Source: an uncultured Bacteroidota bacterium
GTDB taxonomy: Bacteria; Bacteroidota; Bacteroidia; Bacteroidales; F082
Assembly: GCA_903891085.1 (NCBI GenBank)
Contig: CAITDJ010000095.1
Span: 1-61,632, forward strand
Direction: 5' to 3'
Length of the DNA stretch: 61,632 nt
Shown here: piece after piece, positions 37,892-45,572 of the stretch
How positions within the stretch are numbered: position 1 is the first letter of the stretch
How the letters are laid out: the number at the start of each line of letters is the position of its first letter
Notes under the pieces: model-generated
What the model was told of the DNA's origin: nothing
What the model saw: the letters and a program-made list of their open reading frames with translations, nothing else
Database searches by the model: none
Position numbers and translations under genes: made by a program

Positions 37892-38398
37892 ATGGAAATA
37901 GGTAATAAAAAAGTAGTTTCACTTACATACGAGTTGAGAGAAAATGATGCAACCGGAGAATTAATTCAAAAAGTTGAAAAAGACAGGCCCTTCGTGTATT
38001 TGTTCGGAATTGGCGGACTATTGCCAAAATTCGAAAATAGTCTGGCCGGATTGAGTAAAGGAAACGTGTTTAACTTCGGCTTAACACCTGACGAAGCGTA
38101 TGGTAATTTTGATGAGAACGCAATCATTACTTTACCAAAAAGTGTTTTTATAGTTGATGGTAGTATTGAAGAAGGACTATTGACTCCCGGAAATCAAATC
38201 ACGATGGAAGACAATCATGGTAATCCAATGGATGGCATCGTGCTTGAAGTAACTGATAATGAGGTGAAAATGGACTTTAATCATCCATTAGCCGGATTGA
38301 ATCTTCATTTTTCAGGTGAAATACTCGATGTGCGTGAAGCTACCGAAGAAGAAATGCATCACGGACATGTACATGGTGCCCATGGTCATCATCACTAA
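37892..38398 (+). CDS. SlyD-type FKBP peptidyl-prolyl isomerase with His-rich tail
   Basis: Cytoplasmic prolyl isomerase/chaperone, 168 aa. The FKBP core is split by an insert-in-flap domain as in SlyD: GIGGLLPKFENSLAGLSKG (about 46-64), TPDEAYGNFDE, then the flap region, then VKMDFNHPLAGLNLHF. The C-terminus is histidine-rich (HHGHVHGAHGHHH), comparable to the nickel-binding tail of SlyD, suggesting metal binding or delivery. No signal peptide. It is a single gene with a strong promoter and a bidirectional terminator shared with the converging methyltransferase gene. Confidence 0.92.
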   Translation: MEIGNKKVVSLTYELRENDATGELIQKVEKDRPFVYLFGIGGLLPKFENSLAGLSKGNVFNFGLTPDEAYGNFDENAIITLPKSVFIVDGSIEEGLLTPGNQITMEDNHGNPMDGIVLEVTDNEVKMDFNHPLAGLNLHFSGEILDVREATEEEMHHGHVHGAHGHHH

Positions 38399-38420
38399 TT
38401 AAAGTTGATAAAACAAAACG

Positions 38421-38452
38421 AAAAGGCTGTAAAATAAATTACAGCCTTTTTT
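38421..38452. terminator. Bidirectional terminator between FKBP and RsmI-like genes
   Basis: The stem AAAAGGCTGTAA pairs with TTACAGCCTTTT around a six-base loop, with an A tract on one side and a T tract on the other, so it can end transcription from both directions. The stop codon of the convergent methyltransferase (38439-38441) lies inside the stem. Confidence 0.85.
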
Positions 38453-39182
38453 GTTGACTCCAAATAAGAAACACTGTTGGAATTTTATGCAATTGAGGCG
38501 ATTGCTTGCGCCATTCCTCAATAGTAAGGCTTCTGATAAATTCATTCTCAATGCTAATATTCGCAGCGATGCATAGCATCGTAGCGGGATGACAATGTTT
38601 TAACAATGCCTCAAACAATTGCATATTCCGAAAAGGTGTTTCGATGAATATCTGTGTTTGTGATGTACTGATTGCTGACTTTTCCAACATTTTTATTGTA
38701 CGTTCCCTTTCGTTTGCCTGTATGGGAAGGTATCCATGAAAAGCAAATGACTGGCCATTAAAACCCGATGCCATCAAAGCGAGAATAATAGAACTCGGAC
38801 CGGTTAATGGAATTACCCTGATACCTGATTGATGCGCCAGTTCCACCACGACTGCACCCGGATCGGCCACACAAGGTGTACCTGCCTCAGAGAGTAAACC
38901 AATCGATTTCCCTTCAATCGCAGGTTTCAAAAATGATTTTATCTCAAATGGTGAAGTGTGCTTATTAAGTTCAAAAAACTGAATATCATCAATCGGACGG
39001 GGAATATGAATTTTACTTAATAAGCGACGCGCGGTCCTGACCTGTTCAACAATAAGTATATCAAGCGATTGTAAAACCTGAATCGTTCCGGAAGGCAATA
39101 CCAACTCAGGTGCTGATTCGCCCAGGAGTGTCGGAATCAAATAAAGATTTCCCATTTTAACAGGAACTATTGTTGTTTCCAT
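38439..39182 (-). CDS. SAM-dependent methyltransferase, RsmI-related
   Basis: Tetrapyrrole-methylase-fold enzyme, 247 aa. Motifs are LSEAGTPCVADPGAVVVELAHQ (about 95-116) and LTGPSSIILALMASGFNGQSFAFHGYLP, as in RsmI, which 2'-O-methylates C1402 of 16S rRNA. The N-terminus, GNLYLIPTLLGESAPELVLP, differs from the canonical RsmI start (LYVVATPIGNL-like) and matches the second, shorter RsmI-like protein that Bacteroidota carry. Its target may therefore not be C1402 (inference). Its start lies 16 bases inside the end of the upstream dehydratase gene, and its last codons lie in the terminator stem. Confidence 0.85.
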   Translation of the reverse strand: METTIVPVKMGNLYLIPTLLGESAPELVLPSGTIQVLQSLDILIVEQVRTARRLLSKIHIPRPIDDIQFFELNKHTSPFEIKSFLKPAIEGKSIGLLSEAGTPCVADPGAVVVELAHQSGIRVIPLTGPSSIILALMASGFNGQSFAFHGYLPIQANERERTIKMLEKSAISTSQTQIFIETPFRNMQLFEALLKHCHPATMLCIAANISIENEFIRSLTIEEWRKQSPQLHKIPTVFLIWSQQKRL

Positions 39183-40129
39183 GGCAGATTATTTACATCA
39201 ACATTTCCTCCTGAAAAGATAATACCAACTTTAAGACCCGTCAGGTCGATTTTACCGGAAAGTGCAACGGCCAATGGGACAGCAGCACTTGGTTCAATAA
39301 TTATTTTCATTCTCTCCCAAACATATTTCATGGCCTGAATAATTTCATCATCATTCACTGTTATGATATCACTCACATAATTCATTATGATCGGAAAAGT
39401 CAAACTACCGAGAGAGGTAAGCAATCCATCAGCAATCGTCTTCGGATTAACTGAAGGGCAAAGTATGTTGCTTTTGAATGATCGTTGTGCATCATCGGCT
39501 CCCAGAGGTTCGCACCCAATCAATTTTGTTGAAGGCGAAAGGTACCGGAGTGTGAGTGCAGTTCCGCTGAGTAAACCGCCACCTCCTACAGGACAAAGAA
39601 TCAGATCAAGGTTAGGTATCTGTTCGATTAATTCCAGACCAGCTGTTGCCTGTCCGGCGATTACCCGATAATCATTGTATGGATGTATCAGATCAGCACC
39701 TGTTTGACCTACAACCTTTTGTAAAGTACTTTCGCGGGCGGCCAGCGTTGGTTCACAAAAGAAAATTTTTCCATTGTAATGTTCCACGGCTGCTACTTTC
39801 ACTTTCGGTGCGTTTTCAGGCATCACAATATATGACTTTGTACCGACAATTTGAGCTGCGCGGGCAAGTGCTTGTGCATGATTTCCACTCGAATGGGTTG
39901 CAACACCACGCAAGAGCTCGTCAGGCGTCAAGGAAAGAATGGCATTCATGGCACCCCGTGATTTAAATGCTCCGGCCTTCTGAAAATTTTCACATTTAAA
40001 AAAAAGTATTGACTTACTTAACCCATCCAAAAACGCTGACCTCATCACTGGTGTGCGATGAATATAAGATTGAATCCTGATTGCAGCAGATTTTATTACC
40101 TCCAATGAAGGTTGCTCCGAAATAATCAT
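39167..40129 (-). CDS. Threonine/serine dehydratase-like PLP enzyme without ACT domain
   Basis: Fold-type II pyridoxal-phosphate enzyme, 320 aa. The Schiff-base Lys56 lies in KAGAFKSRGA, and the phosphate-binding glycine loop in CPVGGGGLLSG (about 183-193). A final SGGNVDVNNL (about 307-316) matches catabolic threonine dehydratase/serine racemase enzymes. There is no regulatory ACT domain, so it is not the isoleucine-feedback form (IlvA). It deaminates threonine to 2-oxobutyrate or serine to pyruvate, or racemises serine; these cannot be separated by eye. The next gene overlaps its end by 16 bases. Confidence 0.88.
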   Translation of the reverse strand: MIISEQPSLEVIKSAAIRIQSYIHRTPVMRSAFLDGLSKSILFFKCENFQKAGAFKSRGAMNAILSLTPDELLRGVATHSSGNHAQALARAAQIVGTKSYIVMPENAPKVKVAAVEHYNGKIFFCEPTLAARESTLQKVVGQTGADLIHPYNDYRVIAGQATAGLELIEQIPNLDLILCPVGGGGLLSGTALTLRYLSPSTKLIGCEPLGADDAQRSFKSNILCPSVNPKTIADGLLTSLGSLTFPIIMNYVSDIITVNDDEIIQAMKYVWERMKIIIEPSAAVPLAVALSGKIDLTGLKVGIIFSGGNVDVNNLPWKQQ

Positions 40130-40380
40130 TTATTACATTTTTGATAATTGACCATTTACAAAATTAAGATTAATAGCGTATTATAAACTTAAAAGTAATT
40201 GCAGGTAATAATGGAAAGATAGGTGCTGACAGAAAGTTATAAAAAATTGTGATTATCCATCTACGACATGATCAGCACAATGAACAGAGAATCCTGTATT
40301 AATCTGATATTTAAACAATAAAAAATCGCAATTGTGATAAACTCATTCAGGAAGTAATGAAATTCGAGAAAAAGACAAGA

Positions 40381-41817
40381 TCAATGTTGGATTTTCTTAT
40401 TGATTTCGTTCACGAAATTTCTGAAATTCTTATCTGTCTCAATGAGGTTTGTAACTGTTTTACAGGCATGTAATACCGTTGCATGGTCTTTATTGCCACA
40501 GTGCAAACCGATAGTGGCGAGTGATGATTTTGTATGCTTTTTTGAGAAATACATGGCAAGCTGACGCGCTTGTACGATTTCTCGCCGTCTTGTTTTTGTA
40601 TTGATTTGGTCGATAGGCAAACCAAAATAATCACACACAATTTTCTGAATAAAATCGATGGAAATTTCATGTGTGGTATTTTTTACAAACTTATCAATCA
40701 TCTGACGGGCAAGTTCGATCGTAATGGACTTTTTGTTGAGCGATGACTGGGCAATTAAGGAAATGAGTGCTCCTTCCATTTCGCGAACATTTGTAGTAAT
40801 ACTATACGCCAGATATTCAACTACTTCCTGTGGTATTTCAATACCATCTTTGTATAATTTGCGTTTCAGGATGGCAATTCTCGTTTCCAAATCAGGCATT
40901 TGCAGATCGGCAGACAGACCCCATTTGAACCTAGATAATAAGCGTGGTTCCATTCCCTTTAATTCAACAGGTGGTTTGTCACTCGTGATGATTAACTGTT
41001 TACTGTTTTGATGCAAATGGTTGAAAATATGAAAAAATGTATCCTGAGTTTTTTCTTTGCCTGCCAAAAACTGAACATCATCGATGATCAAAACATCAAT
41101 CATCTGGTAGAAATGAACAAAATCATTCTGGTTATTATTTCTTACACTTTCGATGTATTGATTTATAAACTGCTCGGTTTGAACGTACAGCACGGTTTTA
41201 TCAGGGAAGTTGTTTTTTACCTGCAATCCGATAGCATGGGCAAGATGTGTTTTACCCAAACCGGTTGCACTGTATAATAAAAGTGGATTAAACGAAGTTT
41301 TACCCGGATTTTCAGCAACTGCATAACCGGCCGATCGGGCCAGGCGATTGCATTCCCCTTCAACAAAATTATCGAACGAATAACTTTCGACAAGTTGTGA
41401 TTCAACCTTAATCTTCTTTAGTCCGGGAATAATGAAAGGATTTGGAATATCTTTGGTTGTACCTCTGTTCAGATCGAGCGGCATTGACATCATCGGATTT
41501 CTGGTGGCACGGACATTACTAGTGGGATAAAGCACAGAATAAGGGCTATTAGTTTCATAAGAACTGTCGACAATGATGCTGTATTCGAGTCTTCCATCGG
41601 AACCTAATTCTTTTTTTATCGTCTTTTTGAGTAAATTAATAAAATGCTCTTCCAGCCATTCATAAAAAAACTGACTTGGAACCTGAATAGTTAACACATT
41701 ATTTTCTAGTTTAATTGGAGTGATGGGCTCAAACCATGTCTTAAAACTTTGACTATGAACATTATCTTTAATAACAGACAAACAGTTTTCCCATACTTCA
41801 ACGTACTTTTTAATCAT
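40381..41817 (-). CDS. dnaA: Chromosomal replication initiator DnaA
   Basis: AAA+ initiator that binds DnaA boxes and opens oriC. Domain I is about 1-85, the linker about 86-140, AAA+ about 145-360, and the C-terminal DNA-binding helix-turn-helix about 385-478 with the signature CGNKDHATVLHACKTV. Walker B is VLIIDDVQFLAGK. The start is set at the ATG giving MIKKYVEVWEN: the frame continues to a TTG at 41838, but a good promoter at 41845-41876 would make that start almost leaderless. The P-loop reads SATGLGKT, so the first Gly of GxxGxGKT is Ser. The neighbouring genes are not the usual dnaN/recF. Confidence 0.95.
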   Translation of the reverse strand: MIKKYVEVWENCLSVIKDNVHSQSFKTWFEPITPIKLENNVLTIQVPSQFFYEWLEEHFINLLKKTIKKELGSDGRLEYSIIVDSSYETNSPYSVLYPTSNVRATRNPMMSMPLDLNRGTTKDIPNPFIIPGLKKIKVESQLVESYSFDNFVEGECNRLARSAGYAVAENPGKTSFNPLLLYSATGLGKTHLAHAIGLQVKNNFPDKTVLYVQTEQFINQYIESVRNNNQNDFVHFYQMIDVLIIDDVQFLAGKEKTQDTFFHIFNHLHQNSKQLIITSDKPPVELKGMEPRLLSRFKWGLSADLQMPDLETRIAILKRKLYKDGIEIPQEVVEYLAYSITTNVREMEGALISLIAQSSLNKKSITIELARQMIDKFVKNTTHEISIDFIQKIVCDYFGLPIDQINTKTRRREIVQARQLAMYFSKKHTKSSLATIGLHCGNKDHATVLHACKTVTNLIETDKNFRNFVNEINKKIQH

Positions 41818-41844
41818 AATATTTTGTTGATCAATCAATTAGCA

Positions 41845-41876
41845 CAAATTTAGAATTAACCCTCAACTGCTCAAAA
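41845..41876 (-). promoter_or_regulatory. dnaA promoter (TTTTG-N19-TAAATTTG, minus strand)
   Basis: On the minus strand the -7 box TAAATTTG occupies 41845-41852, and a TTTTG -33 element lies at 41872-41876, 19 bases away. Transcription would begin around 41838-41841, which decides for the ATG at 41817 as translation start. Confidence 0.7.
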
Positions 41877-42050
41877 TGGAACAGGCTGATTTTGACATAA
41901 TTAATATTGCTTTGCTCCTGAAATATTTTTTAACAAATATCAACTTAAAAAAGTTTAAAAATATTAATTTTTACTATTGTTTTTGTAGTTTTTTCATTGT
42001 AACTAGCGAAACCACGAAAATAACTTATGATAATTTTAACTTATTAATAG
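41877..42050. other. Very AT-rich spacer upstream of dnaA
   Basis: About 175 bases dominated by A/T runs (for example 41930-42000) between dnaA and the YigZ-family gene. This could be an unwinding-type element, but I find no DnaA box (TTATCCACA or one mismatch) on either strand here, so it is not called as oriC. Confidence 0.4.
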
Positions 42051-42665
42051 TTAGTATGTTTCAAGATATTTCATCTTGACTCCATAAATATTATTGAATT
42101 TTTTGATTATTTTTTCTGATTCGTTTTTTCGAATAACCACTTCCAAATAACAAGAGTCTTCGAATTTCTGATTGCGTAATTCAAGGCTTTCTTCCTTGAT
42201 TAAGCGCATTACTTCATTTACCAGTGGGTACTGAAAACTCAATGAATGTATTTCATTTACAGTACGATGCAAAACAATTGATGATTCGAGCGCCTCCTTT
42301 GCCGCCGTTTTATATGCCAAAATCAATCCGCTCACCCCCAATTTAACGCCACCAAAATACCTCACTACCACGACACAGATATTTGTGAATTCTTTCGAGA
42401 GTATTTGGTTTAAGATAGGTTTTCCTGCAGTTCCCGAAGGTTCGCCATCATCATTCGATTTCGAAATGGATTTGTCAGCGCCAATAATATAGGCGTAACA
42501 ATGGTGACGGGCATCGTAGTATTGTTTTCTGATGGCTGAAAGCTGCAACTTCACTTCCTCTTCCGAATGAACCGGTAATGCAATAGCAATAAACTTACTA
42601 CCCTTTTCCTTATACAAACCCTCACTACGACCTGAAATCTCGGTATAACTATCTGATATTTCCAT
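42051..42665 (-). CDS. YigZ/IMPACT family protein
   Basis: 204-residue cytoplasmic protein of the IMPACT/YigZ family. The N-terminal UPF0029 domain (1-125) shows the conserved YKEKGSKFIAIA, ARHHCYAYIIG, SNDDGEPSGTAGKPIL and RYFGGVKLG. The C-terminal ferredoxin-like domain (about 135-204) has the DUF1949 character. Eukaryotic IMPACT proteins modulate translation through GCN1; the bacterial role is unclear, probably translation- or nucleic-acid-related. It lies upstream of dnaA on the same strand with a very AT-rich gap. Confidence 0.92.
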   Translation of the reverse strand: MEISDSYTEISGRSEGLYKEKGSKFIAIALPVHSEEEVKLQLSAIRKQYYDARHHCYAYIIGADKSISKSNDDGEPSGTAGKPILNQILSKEFTNICVVVVRYFGGVKLGVSGLILAYKTAAKEALESSIVLHRTVNEIHSLSFQYPLVNEVMRLIKEESLELRNQKFEDSCYLEVVIRKNESEKIIKKFNNIYGVKMKYLETY

Positions 42666-42790
42666 TTTTCAAATCGATAGAAAAGGTTAAGGTCAATTGA
42701 TTAGAAAATAACTTCTACAACTTATTTCCAGCCACTAAAATCTTCGGACAAAGAATAAATATTTAAAAAAAACAGTGGTTTCGGCTTATT

Positions 42791-43762
42791 TTACCGGTTT
42801 AGTACAAATCCCCAATCATAATTTTCGACAAGTTTCAATTCACTTTGAACAGTGAGCGGGTATTGCCGGCTAATATTAATCCGTGAAGAAAAAATTCCAT
42901 AACCATTGTTAATATTGGAATAGTTTGGAACTTCCTGAACGATGCTGTTACTTGGTTCACTTACATCAATAAAAGTACTCAACTCATCTGCACCTGCAGA
43001 AATGAATAAATCGACCTTGCCTGCCCAACGTTTAACATTAAGAATAGTTTCTAGTTCCTGCCCCAGACGGGTATAAAAATCATCTCCAATATAGGAAACT
43101 TCCAGTGTTTCACCTCCGTTCAATGTGGTGGATTTCTTCATTCCCATGTTCCACACCAACGTTTTATATAGTGTATCAGGATTCCCAGGCTGCAATTCAC
43201 GGTAATTGAATCGAACAACAAGCTCATAACGACGTCCGTTCACGGCCGAACTCCAACGAATTTGTGTTGGAACCGATGACGCAAAATTGAAACGGTTTGT
43301 AGGTTGAAGGATTGAAAATGACTGAACTACTTTGCTCGTTGAAGAAACCGTGTCCGTGTTTCTTTCAATCACCAGCGTATAAGTTCCTGCAGGATCTATT
43401 TGAGATGTAGTGTAATACAATAACTGATTGGGGAAATAGAAAATTGAATCACCGGCCAGTTTATTATGAATTGTCAACGTATCAAGGGTGATCTGAGGCA
43501 GTTCCACACTGTTTTTTCTTCCGGATAAGGTTACGTTCAGTTTTCTGGCATAATTGTTCGAATCAGGATTTAACGCAAACAATAATGCATTTCCTGGCCC
43601 AAGATATGCCTTTGTAATTTTTATAAACGTGGTATCCATGCCCGGCTCAAGCATACCATAAACAATAGTAATATCCTTATAATCAGCATAATTATCCACT
43701 TCGGTACTACATGAAACCAAGATTCCGGTAAGCAAAATAATTATCAGGAGTGACTTTTTCAT
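42791..43762 (-). CDS. Uncharacterised lipoprotein (DUF4249-like)
   Basis: 323-residue lipoprotein with signal sequence and lipobox LVSC (Cys18). Mature sequence ITIVYGMLEPGMDTTFIKIT and a series of beta-strand segments (TYTLVIERNTDTV, RYELVVRFNYREL) suggest two Ig-like or beta-sandwich domains. The N-terminal half is reminiscent of DUF4249 proteins, which occur next to TonB-dependent receptors in Bacteroidota, but no receptor is adjacent and I am not certain of the family. It stands alone, divergent from panB, with 144 bases between starts. Confidence 0.7.
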   Translation of the reverse strand: MKKSLLIIILLTGILVSCSTEVDNYADYKDITIVYGMLEPGMDTTFIKITKAYLGPGNALLFALNPDSNNYARKLNVTLSGRKNSVELPQITLDTLTIHNKLAGDSIFYFPNQLLYYTTSQIDPAGTYTLVIERNTDTVSSTSKVVQSFSILQPTNRFNFASSVPTQIRWSSAVNGRRYELVVRFNYRELQPGNPDTLYKTLVWNMGMKKSTTLNGGETLEVSYIGDDFYTRLGQELETILNVKRWAGKVDLFISAGADELSTFIDVSEPSNSIVQEVPNYSNINNGYGIFSSRINISRQYPLTVQSELKLVENYDWGFVLNR

Positions 43763-43865
43763 TTTTTCAATAAATATGTTTCAAAAGTAAGTCTTTTTTG
43801 GAAAACGCATTGTTGAAAGCAAACAATATCGTTTTTTTGTTTTACAACTCAGTTTGATAATAACT

Positions 43866-43873
43866 TACCTTTG
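43866..43873 (+). promoter_or_regulatory. -7 box (TACCTTTG) of panB
   Basis: An exact TAnnTTTG match, 34 bases before the ATG at 43907. The string CTTTGTTGGAA around it is also found before the ATP-grasp gene at 57.2 kb. Confidence 0.6.
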
Positions 43874-43906
43874 TTGGAATGATCCTAATTAAAAATATTG
43901 AGAACC

Positions 43907-44722
43907 ATGTATTTATCGCAAGACATTCCAAAAATAACGACACATGTACTTCAGGAAATGAAGTTAAAAGGCGAGAAAATCGCCATGCTTACTGCCTATG
44001 ATTTTTCGATGGCAAAAATTTTGGACGAATCAGGTATTGACGTGATTCTTGTGGGTGACAGTGCCTCGAATGTGATGGCTGGCCATAAAACAACCTTACC
44101 TATCACCCTGAACGAAATGATATACCATGCTTCATCGGTGATGCGTGCTGTAAACCGATCGTTGGTTGTCGTTGATATGCCGTTTGGCACTTATCAGGGT
44201 GACTCAAAAGAAGCGTTGCATTCGGCCATCCGTATCATGAAAGAGTCGGGTGCCAATGCTGTAAAAATGGAAGGCGGCGAAGAAATTGTTGAATCGATTA
44301 ACCGAATTCTGAGTGCAGGAATTCCGATTCTGGGTCATTTAGGACTAACGCCACAGAGTATCAATAAATTCGGAACCTATGTGGTGCGGGCAACCGAGGA
44401 AAAGGAAGCAGAAAAGCTCCGGCGTGATGCCAAGATACTTGAACAGGCCGGATGTTTTGGTATAGTCTTAGAAAAAATTCCTGCCCATCTTGCCGCCGAA
44501 GTTACCCAATCGGTAAAAATTCCCACTATTGGTATTGGTGCCGGTGTCGGCTGCGACGGACAAGTACTTGTATTGCACGACATGCTTGGAATAAATCAAA
44601 AATTTTCGCCTAGATTCCTTCGCCGTTATCATAATCTTTATGAAGAAATAAAGGGTTCGGTTGGCGTTTATATCAATGATGTTAAATCGATGAGTTTCCC
44701 AAGCGAACGCGAACAATATTAA
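43907..44722 (+). CDS. panB: 3-methyl-2-oxobutanoate hydroxymethyltransferase
   Basis: First committed step of pantothenate synthesis: transfers a hydroxymethyl group from methylenetetrahydrofolate to 2-oxoisovalerate. 271 aa from the ATG giving MYLSQDIPK; an in-frame TTG three codons upstream is less likely. TIM-barrel motifs are [29 protein letters not shown] (metal-binding Asp), [37 protein letters not shown] and [19 protein letters not shown]. All the active-site motifs I look for are present. It is followed by a heptad repeat array and the RluA-type gene. Confidence 0.97.
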   Translation: MYLSQDIPKITTHVLQEMKLKGEKIAMLTAYDFSMAKILDESGIDVILVGDSASNVMAGHKTTLPITLNEMIYHASSVMRAVNRSLVVVDMPFGTYQGDSKEALHSAIRIMKESGANAVKMEGGEEIVESINRILSAGIPILGHLGLTPQSINKFGTYVVRATEEKEAEKLRRDAKILEQAGCFGIVLEKIPAHLAAEVTQSVKIPTIGIGAGVGCDGQVLVLHDMLGINQKFSPRFLRRYHNLYEEIKGSVGVYINDVKSMSFPSEREQY

Positions 44723-44754
44723 GCATCTGAATAAGTGATGAAATGGATAGCAAT

Positions 44755-44859
44755 TGGTGGCTGGTAGCTGGCGACTGGTAGCTAGTATCTTGTAGCTGGT
44801 AACAAGAAACCAATAACAAGTAACCAGCAACAAGTAACAAGAAACAAGCAACAAATAAA
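44755..44859. repeat. Heptad (7-bp) tandem array with two inverted arms
   Basis: Fifteen consecutive 7-base units without a phase slip. Arm 1 (44755-44803) has seven units close to TGGTAGC (TGGTGGC, TGGTAGC, TGGCGAC, TGGTAGC, TAGTATC, TTGTAGC, TGGTAAC). Arm 2 (44804-44859) has eight units close to AAGNAAC (AAGAAAC, CAATAAC, AAGTAAC, CAGCAAC, AAGTAAC, AAGAAAC, AAGCAAC, AAATAAA). The reverse complement of arm 1 reads as ACCAGCT-like heptads, the same family as ACAAGNA in arm 2, so the arms form an imperfect inverted repeat. It ends six bases before the next ATG. Confidence 0.85.
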
Positions 44860-44865
44860 ACATTT

Positions 44866-45558
44866 ATGCCGGATATTGCACAACGCATCCTGTTTGAAGA
44901 CAATCATGTTCTTGTTGTCAATAAACTCCCGTCTGAAATTGTTCAGGGAGATAAAACAGGTGATGTGAGTCTGCTCGATGATGTTAAAAGCTATATTAAG
45001 ATAAAATACCAAAAACCGGGTGAAGTTTTTGCCGGACTGGTGCATCGTATTGACCGGCCTGTAAGTGGCGCAGTTGTTTTTGCAAAGACCAGCAAAGCAT
45101 TATCACGGTTAACAATAATGGTTAAAGACAGAGATTTTGCAAAAAATTACCTTGCCATCGTTAAAAACCGGCCCAGATTAGATGAAGAAACCCTGGAAAA
45201 TTTTCTTTTAAAAAATGAAGACAAAAACAAATCCTTTGTTGTTCGGCCCGATCAAAAAGGAGCAAAACTTGCAAGACTCAATTACCGCTTGATTGCTTCA
45301 TCTGACAACTTTCATTTGCTTGAAATTGAATTATTTACAGGCAGACATCATCAGATAAGGGCCCAACTTTCAGCAATAGGATGCCCGATAAAAGGTGATT
45401 TGAAATATGGTTTTGACAGATCGAACGAAGATGGGTCCATTTGTTTACATGCCTGGAAAATCTCTTTTGAGCATCCTGTAAAAAAAGAAATGATCCATAT
45501 TCAGGCACCGGTTCCAAAAGGTAATACCTGGAAATTTTTCGAATCATTCACAACGTAA
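44866..45558 (+). CDS. RluA-family pseudouridine synthase
   Basis: Converts uridine to pseudouridine in ribosomal or transfer RNA. 230 aa, catalytic domain only, with no N-terminal S4 domain. The catalytic Asp63 is in HRIDRPVSGAVVFAKTSKA; other family motifs are LFEDNHVLVVNKLP near the start and LFTGRHHQIRAQLSAIGCPIKGD (about 157-179). The absence of S4 resembles RluA/TruC-type members; the RNA target is not deducible. Its leader is made of the heptad array, which ends six bases before the ATG, so that array is probably transcribed. Confidence 0.92.
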   Translation: MPDIAQRILFEDNHVLVVNKLPSEIVQGDKTGDVSLLDDVKSYIKIKYQKPGEVFAGLVHRIDRPVSGAVVFAKTSKALSRLTIMVKDRDFAKNYLAIVKNRPRLDEETLENFLLKNEDKNKSFVVRPDQKGAKLARLNYRLIASSDNFHLLEIELFTGRHHQIRAQLSAIGCPIKGDLKYGFDRSNEDGSICLHAWKISFEHPVKKEMIHIQAPVPKGNTWKFFESFTT

Positions 45559-45572
45559 CTGGTTGATTAAAA

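Noticed and set aside
40130..42050. oriC next to dnaA
   Set aside because: No DnaA box within one mismatch on either strand; the closest, TTATCCATC near 40254, has two mismatches and is single.
44755..44859. CRISPR-like array
   Set aside because: Units are contiguous 7-mers with no unique spacers, and there are no cas genes; it is a degenerate tandem repeat.
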